Source: an uncultured Collinsella sp. (GTDB lineage: Bacteria > Actinomycetota > Coriobacteriia > Coriobacteriales > Coriobacteriaceae). From it: a DNA stretch of 8,653 bases. Shown here piece by piece: positions 1 through 6,067 of the stretch (positions are counted from its first letter, which is position 1; every line of letters begins with the position of its first letter). The position numbers were made by a program, and so were the translations under genes. Location of the stretch: the NCBI GenBank assembly GCA_902468045.1, contig CABQXG010000038.1, forward strand, positions 1 to 8,653. Direction: 5' to 3'. Below the pieces are notes generated by a model. That model was given only the letters and a program-made list of their open reading frames with translations. It did not search any database and was not told the origin of the DNA.

Positions 1-2041
1 AGGTGCCTTGCGCGATCTTGGCCTTCCCTCGGAGCACATAGACAACTGTCGCGATTACTGGAAAACGCGCGTGCATCCCGATGACCTTGAGGCCTACATC
101 AACGACATCGACCAGGTCTATAACGGCACCAAGCACCGTCGCGTCATGCAGTATCGTGTGCGCAATGCCGTCGGCGACTACGTCCTCTGCCGTGCTCGCG
201 GGTTTCGCATCGACGGCGACGAAAATGTCCCCTCGCTCTATGTCGGCGAGCTCGTCAACCACTCACTTGCCGAAACCGTCGACGCCGCGACAGGCCTCGG
301 CACCCAGCGCATGTTGGTCAATGCCATCGACGCCTGTCGTTGCGACCGTTGCGAGACGGGCCTTATAGCGGTGCGCGTTCGTGGCACGACAAAGCTCAAC
401 GAGCTCTACGGAGCCGAGGCTGTCGACAACATGCTCGCCGAATACGCAGGCCGCATGCTGTCGATCACCCGCGGCAGGAGCAGGGTCTACCGTTCACGTA
501 GCGTCCAGTTCGTCGTGCTCAGCAATGACCTGGACCACGAGGCATTCGAGCAACTGACCCACCACCTTAAAGAGGCCGTTTTCGCTCCTGTGCAAATCGC
601 GGGCGACACCATTACTCCCGTCTGTCTTGTCGTCCCGGCCTTTTACGAACACTTAACCCATCAGGCGACCGCCGTTTTAGGCGAACTCGACCGTCGCCTT
701 CGCACGGCCGGCGGGCTTGTTCCCAACGACAGCCTCCCCATACCCGAGGCTGAGCGCAAAAGCGCCATCGCCGAACGTATCGACTCGCTCACGGGCCTCT
801 ATCGACCCAGCGAGTTTATGCGGCGCGCCAACGCTTTTCTCGAGGCAAGGCGCGACGGCGCCTGGTGCATCGCCACGGTCGACATGGGCCACATGCGCCT
901 GTTTAACGAATGGTATGGACAGGCCGAAGGCGACCGCCTGCTTGCCGATGTGGGCACGGTCCTCAAGGACATCGAGAATGCCGGCATGGGCGTCGCAGGG
1001 TACTGGGGCCAAGATGACTTTTGCGTACTCATCCCCTTTAGGCACATCACCGTCCATCAAATCTACAACCGCGTTCGCGAGGCAGTAGCCAGGCATGATG
1101 ACGGCGTAGGTTTTTGGCCGTCCATGGGCGTTTACCCCATCGACTCCAATGAGGAAATCACCATCGATGCGCAGGCGAAGGCCACGTTTACCAATCAACG
1201 CGCAAAAAACGACTTTAAGGAGCGCATTGCCATTTTCTGCCCCGCGGAGTACGAGCGCGAAGTCGCGTTCCACCGCACGCTGGCCGAATTCCAGTACGCG
1301 CTCTCAGATGGTCGTATTACCTACCACTTGCAGCCACAGGTCGATATGGAAACCGGTGAGATTATTGGCGCCGAAGCACTCACCCGCTGGATTGACAAGG
1401 ACGGCTCTCTCATTTCGCCCGCAACGTTTATCCCCGCACTCGAGGAAAGCGGCTTTGTAGTGACGCTCGACAAATATGTTTGGCAGGGCGTCGCCATGTG
1501 GCTCCGCGAGCGCCTCAATCGAGGACTTCGCGTGGTTCCGATCTCCCTCAATGTGTCGCGCGTAGACATTCTTGCCAGCGATGTCGCCGAGCATATGGGG
1601 TCGCTCGCCGCCCAGTACAACCTGCCGCCCGAACTCATGCACATCGAGATCACCGAGACCGCCTATACCGGAGAGTCCGAGGCCGTGGATAAGCTGACCG
1701 CGGATCTGCACACCCGTGGCTTCTCGACCTACATGGACGATTTTGGCACCGGCCAGTCCACGCTCGCGATGCTCAAGAACGTCAACGTCGACGTCATCAA
1801 GCTCGACCGCACCTTTGTGCCCACCGACCGCGATCAAGGCCGCAGCGCGCAGATCGTGTCATCGATGCTCGAGATGGCGCAGTCGCTCCATCTGCCCGTC
1901 GTGGTTGAAGGCGTCGAGACAAACGAGCAGGCAAACATGCTACGACAAATGGGCGCCCGCTACGCTCAGGGCTTCCTCTACTACCGTCCCATGCCGGCGA
2001 AGGATTTTGAGGCATTGCTCGATGGTGGCAATAACAACTGA
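1..2041 (+). CDS. PAS - degenerate GGDEF (x2) - EAL protein, c-di-GMP phosphodiesterase (5' end missing)
   Basis: Predicted to hydrolyse cyclic-di-GMP. The reading frame runs through the left edge; the TTG at 8 is not a real start, because upstream codons continue the match to the paralogue at 2169-3698 in mid-PAS. Numbering from the codon at 8: PAS remnant 1-85; GGDEF-fold domain 1 about 90-235, signature replaced by RSVQF (164-168); GGDEF-fold domain 2 about 255-410, signature GQDDF (334-338); EAL domain about 425-672. The EAL domain shows EAL (E456), the Asn of LNVS (N515), ExxE of IEITE (E547, E550), DDFGTG (D577, D578), IKLD (K598), EGVE (E634) and AQGF (Q654), which are the metal- and substrate-binding residues of active EAL enzymes. 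Both GGDEF folds should lack cyclase activity; GQDDF could still bind GTP as a regulatory site, as known for other degenerate GGDEF-EAL proteins. No membrane segment is visible in the part present. Confidence 0.92.
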   Translation, partial: GALRDLGLPSEHIDNCRDYWKTRVHPDDLEAYINDIDQVYNGTKHRRVMQYRVRNAVGDYVLCRARGFRIDGDENVPSLYVGELVNHSLAETVDAATGLGTQRMLVNAIDACRCDRCETGLIAVRVRGTTKLNELYGAEAVDNMLAEYAGRMLSITRGRSRVYRSRSVQFVVLSNDLDHEAFEQLTHHLKEAVFAPVQIAGDTITPVCLVVPAFYEHLTHQATAVLGELDRRLRTAGGLVPNDSLPIPEAERKSAIAERIDSLTGLYRPSEFMRRANAFLEARRDGAWCIATVDMGHMRLFNEWYGQAEGDRLLADVGTVLKDIENAGMGVAGYWGQDDFCVLIPFRHITVHQIYNRVREAVARHDDGVGFWPSMGVYPIDSNEEITIDAQAKATFTNQRAKNDFKERIAIFCPAEYEREVAFHRTLAEFQYALSDGRITYHLQPQVDMETGEIIGAEALTRWIDKDGSLISPATFIPALEESGFVVTLDKYVWQGVAMWLRERLNRGLRVVPISLNVSRVDILASDVAEHMGSLAAQYNLPPELMHIEITETAYTGESEAVDKLTADLHTRGFSTYMDDFGTGQSTLAMLKNVNVDVIKLDRTFVPTDRDQGRSAQIVSSMLEMAQSLHLPVVVEGVETNEQANMLRQMGARYAQGFLYYRPMPAKDFEALLDGGNNN

Positions 2042-2099
2042 TACGCTCGCGCGCAAAACGCCACCGCCGAAGGGGGAATTTGCCTCCATTAGCTAACTT

Positions 2100-2130
2100 A
2101 TATCCCCAATTCAACCCGAATTGGGGATAT
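2100..2130. repeat. Perfect 13-bp inverted repeat between the two c-di-GMP genes
   Basis: Arms ATATCCCCAATTC (2100-2112) and GAATTGGGGATAT (2118-2130) are exact reverse complements around a 5-base spacer. No T-run follows on either strand, so it is not a textbook intrinsic terminator. It lies 38 bases upstream of the start codon at 2169 and overlaps a possible -10 hexamer, TATGAT (2128-2133). That suggests an operator or a 5'-leader hairpin, but a structural terminator for the upstream gene is not excluded. Confidence 0.7.
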
Positions 2131-2152
2131 GATACAAACCATTGTTCCGCCC

Positions 2153-2160
2153 AAGGAGGT
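2153..2160 (+). promoter_or_regulatory. Very strong ribosome binding site that fixes the start at 2169
   Basis: AAGGAGGT lies 8 bases before the ATG at 2169. With the following bases (AAGGAGGTTATCC) it matches 12 of 13 positions of the complement of the usual bacterial 16S rRNA 3' end. It excludes the in-frame TTG at 2142, which would put the Shine-Dalgarno inside the coding region. Confidence 0.9.
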
Positions 2161-2168
2161 TATCCATC

Positions 2169-3698
2169 ATGAACGAGTTGTACCGCATGGGCGAGCAATC
2201 GATTATTGTCTATCTTCAGCGACTTGCGAATGGCGTCTCGACCGCCGAACTCGATGTTGCCGCGCTGCCCGCTGGGCTACGCGCCGTTGGTGAGCAGCTG
2301 CAAAAGACGCATGCCATCCTGCAACAAGAGCACCGGCTACTTGAGCGCAACGCCTATATCGACCCGCTCACCAACTTGGGCAACCGCAACGGATTCGACC
2401 GTCACGTCGAGCAGCTCTGGCGCAAAGGCGACCCCTTCACCTGCGCCTATATTGACATCGACCATCTCAAGCATTGCAATGATAGGTTTGGCCACGCCGA
2501 AGGCAATCGCTATATTCTGAGCATCTGCCGCACGCTCTCCGAAACCATGGAGCACGATGAGATGCTGTTCCGTATCGGTGGAGACGAGTTTGTGCTCATC
2601 TCGCTCTCCGCAAACGAGACCGAACTCGAGCAGCGCTTGGAGCAGATACGCGCCGGGCTGGTCGAGGCGAGCTCAGGTGGCAAGGCGCCCATGATCGGCA
2701 GCTTTAGCTTTGGCTGCTCGCGCGTCGATCCACTTGCCGGCGACACACGTCGCCAGATGACGATGGATGCCGATCGCAAGATGTATCGCTATAAGCTTAT
2801 GCATCGTGTGCAGCAACCGAAAGACAATGATGTGCCGCAACGTCCAATCGTCGATCAGCTTCCCTGCAACGACCGAGTGTTCCAAGCGATCTCCATGAGC
2901 TCCGAGACGCGCTATCCGTTCATCCTTAACCTCGATACTGGAGAATCGCAATGGTCGGTCAACGCCGTGCGCGATTTTGACCTGCCCTCCCAGCACCCTT
3001 TTAACTCGGTCGATATGTGGCTTGCCCGCGTTCATCCCGAGGACCGCGACAACGTACGCGCCGAGCTCGACATGGTGATAAACGGCACGTGGCACTTCCA
3101 CTACATGCAGTACCGCGTGATGGATGCCACCGGAGCGTACGCGCTTTGCGACTGCACGGGCTACCGCTTGGACGGCACCGATACCGAGCCCAACATGTAT
3201 GTGGGCATTATCATCAACCGAAGCCTAGCGGATACGACCGATTCCGTGACCGGCCTGGGCGATGTCCACGCGCTGGTCAATGCTATTGGAGAGATGCGCC
3301 GCGTGGCGCGCGAGGCAGGCTTTATTGCCATTAAGGTCGACGATATCGCCGAAGTCAATGCCCGCTTTGGATTCGATGCAGGCGACCGCGTGCTCGCCGA
3401 AAGCGCCGCCTGCCTCATGGATTGCTCGCGCGGCAAGGGTCGCCTGTTCCGCTCGACGGGGCCGACATTCGTGGCGCTTTTCGACGACTTTGATCCCGAA
3501 GAGACCAACTCGATCGCAGACGAAATCGAGCGGTTCCTGGGTTCCCCCGTGCTCATCGGCTCGCTTGAATATCAGCCACCCATTCGTGTGGCGACGCTTC
3601 ATCTGGACGCTGTCGATCGACAACCCGTTTCCATTTTGAACGAGCTCAAAGCGTTGCTCGGGAAAGCCGTGCAGGTGCCAGGTACCAAACTGGATTAG
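2169..3698 (+). CDS. Diguanylate cyclase: GGDEF - PAS - degenerate GGDEF
   Basis: 509 residues; predicted to make cyclic-di-GMP from two GTP. An N-terminal helical, probably coiled-coil segment (1-60) leads into a GGDEF domain (about 63-215) with the DPLTNLGN entry motif (from D65) and an intact GGDEF signature (137-141). The RxxD product-inhibition site normally upstream of GGDEF reads EHDE, so feedback inhibition is probably absent. A PAS-3-like domain follows (about 245-357), then a second GGDEF fold (about 362-490) whose signature is TGPTF (430-434), which should be inactive. The last 240 residues are collinear with the start of the upstream gene (shared MQYRV, YVG and LVNAI blocks), which indicates duplication. 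Having PAS after the active cyclase domain is unusual, since sensors normally precede it. No membrane segment or signal peptide is seen, so the protein is probably cytoplasmic. The PAS ligand is unknown. Confidence 0.93.
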   Translation: MNELYRMGEQSIIVYLQRLANGVSTAELDVAALPAGLRAVGEQLQKTHAILQQEHRLLERNAYIDPLTNLGNRNGFDRHVEQLWRKGDPFTCAYIDIDHLKHCNDRFGHAEGNRYILSICRTLSETMEHDEMLFRIGGDEFVLISLSANETELEQRLEQIRAGLVEASSGGKAPMIGSFSFGCSRVDPLAGDTRRQMTMDADRKMYRYKLMHRVQQPKDNDVPQRPIVDQLPCNDRVFQAISMSSETRYPFILNLDTGESQWSVNAVRDFDLPSQHPFNSVDMWLARVHPEDRDNVRAELDMVINGTWHFHYMQYRVMDATGAYALCDCTGYRLDGTDTEPNMYVGIIINRSLADTTDSVTGLGDVHALVNAIGEMRRVAREAGFIAIKVDDIAEVNARFGFDAGDRVLAESAACLMDCSRGKGRLFRSTGPTFVALFDDFDPEETNSIADEIERFLGSPVLIGSLEYQPPIRVATLHLDAVDRQPVSILNELKALLGKAVQVPGTKLD

Positions 3699-3726
3699 CA
3701 CCGCGCCCGCGCCGCCTCCCCCATCG

Positions 3727-3735
3727 TGCGATAAT
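3727..3735 (+). promoter_or_regulatory. Candidate extended -10 promoter for the flavoprotein gene
   Basis: TGCGATAAT fits the extended -10 pattern TGnTATAAT with one mismatch. No convincing -35 hexamer lies about 17 bases upstream, where the DNA is very GC-rich. Transcription would begin near 3741-3744, giving a leader of about 30 bases. This is inferred from motif and position only. Confidence 0.4.
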
Positions 3736-3763
3736 CCTCTGCAGAAGTCACCAAAAGCAGAGG
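3736..3763 (+). promoter_or_regulatory. Inverted repeat overlapping the ribosome binding site of the flavoprotein gene
   Basis: CCTCTGC (3736-3742) and GCAGAGG (3757-3763) are exact reverse complements 14 bases apart. The right arm overlaps the start of the Shine-Dalgarno (AGGGAG, 3761-3766), and the left arm directly follows the candidate -10. It could be an operator over the transcription start, or a hairpin masking the ribosome site if transcription starts further upstream. A 7-bp match can also be chance. Confidence 0.35.
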
Positions 3764-3772
3764 GAGTTTGTG

Positions 3773-4396
3773 ATGAAGGTTCTTTTGGTCAATGGCAGCC
3801 CCAAGGCAAACGGCAACACCGCCCGTGCACTCGCCGAGGTCGCCGAGCAGCTCAATACCGAGGGCATTGATACCGAGGTGTTTCAGTTGGGCGCCAAGCC
3901 CATTCGCGATTGCATCGGTTGCGGCCAGTGCGGCAAGCTTGGTGGTCGCTGCACCTTTGACGACGACGTGGTGAACGAGCTCATCGCTGCCGCCGAGCAG
4001 GCAGATGGCTTTGTCTTTGGCTCGCCCGTCTACTACGCGCACCCCAGCGGCCGCATCCTTTCGGCCCTCGATCGCGCATTCTATGCCGGCAGCAAGGCCT
4101 TTGCGCACAAGCCGGGCGCCGCCATCGCCGTCGCCCGTCGCGGCGGTACGTCGACCACGTTCGATGTACTCAACAAGTACTTCACCATCAACCAGATGCC
4201 CGTAGTTGCTTCCACCTACTGGAACAACGTGTTTGGCCGCGTGCCCGGCGACGCCGATGGGGATGCCGAGGGCCTTGCCACCATGCGAAACATCGGCAAA
4301 AACATGGCCTGGCTCCTGCGCTGCATCGAGGCAGGCCATGCCGCCGGCATCAACGCACCCGAGGCAGATCGAGCAACGACCAACTTCATCAGGTAG
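3773..4396 (+). CDS. Flavodoxin-fold NAD(P)H-dependent FMN reductase / iron-sulfur flavoprotein-like
   Basis: 207 residues. The N-terminal MKVLLVNGSPKANGNT (1-16) is the phosphate-binding loop of flavodoxin-like FMN reductases, and GSPVYYAHPSG (83-93) is the second flavin-contacting loop of this family. Four cysteines, C47, C50, C53 and C60, form CX2CX2CX6C, the compact cluster motif of archaeal and clostridial iron-sulfur flavoproteins, so a [4Fe-4S] cluster next to FMN is plausible. Likely a soluble redox enzyme moving electrons between NAD(P)H or ferredoxin and an unknown acceptor; the substrate cannot be told from sequence. ATG 3773 is preferred over GTG 3770 because AGGGAG (3761-3766) sits 6 bases before it. 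The ArsC-like gene follows after 17 bases and is probably cotranscribed. Confidence 0.88.
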   Translation: MKVLLVNGSPKANGNTARALAEVAEQLNTEGIDTEVFQLGAKPIRDCIGCGQCGKLGGRCTFDDDVVNELIAAAEQADGFVFGSPVYYAHPSGRILSALDRAFYAGSKAFAHKPGAAIAVARRGGTSTTFDVLNKYFTINQMPVVASTYWNNVFGRVPGDADGDAEGLATMRNIGKNMAWLLRCIEAGHAAGINAPEADRATTNFIR

Positions 4397-4413
4397 AACG
4401 GCGGAACAAATAC

Positions 4414-4755
4414 ATGAACGTGCAGATTTTTGGCACCAAAAAGTCCTTCGATACCAAGAAAGCACAGCGCTTCTTCAAAGAGCGCCGCATTAAGGTGCAG
4501 TTTATCGACCTTAAGGAAAAGGAGATGAGCAAGGGCGAGCTCACGAGCGTGATGCAGGCGGTCGGCGGCATCGACAAGCTACTCAACCCCAATGCCAAGG
4601 ACGAGGAGACGCTCGTGCTCATTCAGCACCTCACCCCTAGCCAGCGCTTCGACAAGCTGCTCGAGAACCAGCAGGTTCTAGCCGAGCCCATCGTGCGCAA
4701 CGGCAAGAAGGCCACCGTCGGTTATTGCCCCGATGTATGGGGAGCCTGGGAGTAG
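4414..4755 (+). CDS. ArsC/Spx-family thioredoxin-fold protein without the N-terminal cysteine
   Basis: 113 residues, the usual length for the ArsC/Spx/YffB family. It begins with a short beta strand and GTKKSFDTKKA (7-17), matching the active-site loop of YffB-like proteins. A serine (S11) occupies the place where ArsC and YffB have the reactive cysteine and where Spx has CxxC. The C-terminal PIVRNGKKATVGY block is the family's conserved late strand and helix. The only cysteine is C105, near the C-terminus. Arsenate reduction by the classical thiol mechanism therefore looks unlikely, even though automatic annotation would probably say arsenate reductase; no other arsenic genes are present. 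It starts 17 bases after the flavoprotein with a weak ribosome site, so it probably depends on that transcript. An RNA-polymerase-binding Spx-like role is possible but not shown. Confidence 0.85.
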   Translation: MNVQIFGTKKSFDTKKAQRFFKERRIKVQFIDLKEKEMSKGELTSVMQAVGGIDKLLNPNAKDEETLVLIQHLTPSQRFDKLLENQQVLAEPIVRNGKKATVGYCPDVWGAWE

Positions 4756-4830
4756 CCTGTGTTATTTGCCGGCGCGTGGGTATAAGAGCAGGCGTTTGGC
4801 ATAAGATTCAACTGTAAGCCATGTCTAACA

Positions 4831-4837
4831 AAGGAGG
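4831..4837 (+). promoter_or_regulatory. Ribosome binding site that fixes the GTPase start at 4842
   Basis: AAGGAGG lies 4 bases before the ATG at 4842. The in-frame ATG at 4821 has no purine-rich site upstream and would place this Shine-Dalgarno inside the gene, so 4842 is the better start. Confidence 0.8.
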
Positions 4838-4841
4838 GCAC

Positions 4842-5972
4842 ATGCCCAACAAACCCGTGAAGATCATCATGCTTACCGGATACCTCGGTGCCGGCAAGAC
4901 CACGCTGCTCAACCACATCCTCGCTAACGACGGCGGCATCCGCGCCGCCGTGATCGTCAACGATATCGGCGAGATCAACGTCGACGCCAGCCTTATCGCC
5001 GACGGCGGCCTTTCCGAGACCGATGACCTCATCCCGCTCACCAACGGCTGCATCTGCTGCACGCTTTCGGACGACCTTGCTAACCAGCTGCAGGGCATCG
5101 CCGATTCGGGCAACTTCGATTACATCATCATCGAGGCCTCGGGCATTTGCGAGCCCATCCCCATCGCCTACACCATCTCGAGCTTCTGCGACGAGGCCAA
5201 GGTGGGCGGCGAGCCCAAGCTCGCGCTCGACAACATCGTGGCCGTGGTCGACTGCGCCCGCATGTACGACGAGTTCAACGGCGGTCGCGACCTGCTGGCA
5301 GAGGATATCGACGAGGACGACATCGAAAGCCTGCTCATCCAACAGATCGAGTTCTGCTCCACGCTGATCCTCAACAAGACCGATACCGTGAGTCCCGAGC
5401 AGATCGCCGAGCTCAAGGCCATCGTGCGCAGCCTGCAGAAGGACGCTGTGATCGTCGAGGCTCAAAACGGCGAGGTCCCCATGGAGGAACTGCTCGATAC
5501 CGACCGCTTCGACTTTATGCGCGCCTACAACTCCGCCGCCTGGATCGAGGCCATGGAGCATCCCGAGGAGCACGACGACCCCGAGGTGCTCGAGTACGAC
5601 ATCGAGACCTTTGTGTACTCGCGCCGCAAGCCGTTTGACCTGCAGAAGTTCACCGATTTTGTTGAGCAGGAGTGGCCCGACGAGGTCATTCGCGTCAAGG
5701 GTCCGTTGTGGCAGACCGGCGATCCGGACATGTGCTACATGTTCGAGCAGGCTGGCCACCAGATGCGTCTGATGGAGAACGGCCTGTTCGTTGACTCGGC
5801 GCCCGAGGGCGAGAAGCAGAAGATCATCGACGAGAACCCCGAGATCATGCAGATTTGGGACGACGAGACGGGCGACCGCATGACGAGCCTGTGCATCATC
5901 GGCCGTCACATGGACAAGGATGCGCTCATCGCCTCCCTCGATGCCTGCCTGACCGACTGGCACCGCGCCTAG
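4842..5972 (+). CDS. COG0523 GTPase (CobW/ZNG1-like metal chaperone)
   Basis: 376 residues, typical of the family. A G3E P-loop GTPase domain starts at once: Walker A GYLGAGKTT (13-21), the family-defining CxCC metal site GCICCTL (C70, C72, C73), and the guanine-specificity motif NKTD (178-181). A CobW C-terminal domain follows (about 265-370; begins near YDIETFVYSRRKPFD). COG0523 proteins use GTP hydrolysis to deliver metal to client enzymes: cobalt for CobW, zinc for ZNG1 onto methionine aminopeptidase. No cobalamin genes or His-rich tail are visible, and an acidic HPEEHDDPE stretch lies before the C-terminal domain. A zinc or general metal role is therefore inferred and the client is unknown. 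I found no obvious Zur-like palindrome in the 86-base upstream gap, nor a terminator after the preceding gene, so read-through from upstream is possible. An intrinsic terminator follows the gene. Confidence 0.93.
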   Translation: MPNKPVKIIMLTGYLGAGKTTLLNHILANDGGIRAAVIVNDIGEINVDASLIADGGLSETDDLIPLTNGCICCTLSDDLANQLQGIADSGNFDYIIIEASGICEPIPIAYTISSFCDEAKVGGEPKLALDNIVAVVDCARMYDEFNGGRDLLAEDIDEDDIESLLIQQIEFCSTLILNKTDTVSPEQIAELKAIVRSLQKDAVIVEAQNGEVPMEELLDTDRFDFMRAYNSAAWIEAMEHPEEHDDPEVLEYDIETFVYSRRKPFDLQKFTDFVEQEWPDEVIRVKGPLWQTGDPDMCYMFEQAGHQMRLMENGLFVDSAPEGEKQKIIDENPEIMQIWDDETGDRMTSLCIIGRHMDKDALIASLDACLTDWHRA

Positions 5973-6011
5973 GTTTATCCAAGCGGGCATTTTTCCGCCT
6001 ACGCAACCGCC

Positions 6012-6046
6012 AAACCACCACGAAGGTGCCCTTCGTGGTGGTTTTT
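6012..6046 (+). terminator. Intrinsic terminator after the GTPase gene, just before trmL
   Basis: A perfect 15-bp stem, AAACCACCACGAAGG (6012-6026) with CCTTCGTGGTGGTTT (6030-6044), has a 3-base TGC loop and continues into a T-run (6042-6046). This is a standard rho-independent terminator 40 bases after the GTPase stop. Its 3' edge is only about 20 bases before the trmL ATG, so it may also act as an attenuator for trmL. Confidence 0.9.
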
Positions 6047-6057
6047 CGTTCTGAGCC

Positions 6058-6063
6058 AAGGAG
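6058..6063 (+). promoter_or_regulatory. Ribosome binding site that fixes the trmL start at 6068
   Basis: AAGGAG lies 4 bases before the ATG at 6068. The same frame is open back into the GTPase gene (to 5855), but only the protein from 6068 begins like TrmL proteins (MFNIVLYAPEIPANTGNI). Confidence 0.85.
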
Positions 6064-6067
6064 ATTC

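Noticed and set aside
8..10. TTG as the start codon of the first gene
   Set aside because: The frame stays open to the window edge, and the protein is in the middle of a PAS domain compared with its paralogue, so the true start lies outside the window.
677..1837. Two open frames on the - strand (677-1273 and 1304-1837) opposite the EAL protein
   Set aside because: Both are antisense to conserved GGDEF and EAL codons and have no recognisable domains.
3695..4465. 256-codon open frame on the - strand opposite the flavoprotein gene
   Set aside because: It is explained as an antisense shadow of a well-supported gene; no ribosome site or family match.
4414..4755. Naming the ArsC-like gene arsC
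   Set aside because: The N-terminal reactive cysteine is absent and no arsenic resistance genes are nearby.
4756..4841. Metal-responsive operator or promoter upstream of the GTPase gene
   Set aside because: TATAAG and similar AT-rich hexamers are present, but there is no paired -35 and no Zur-like dyad, so nothing specific can be supported.
4722..6059. 445-codon open frame on the - strand opposite the GTPase gene
   Set aside because: Its product is a V/L/D/G/H-rich mirror of a GC-rich coding strand and resembles no family. The + strand gene has full GTPase motifs and a good ribosome site.
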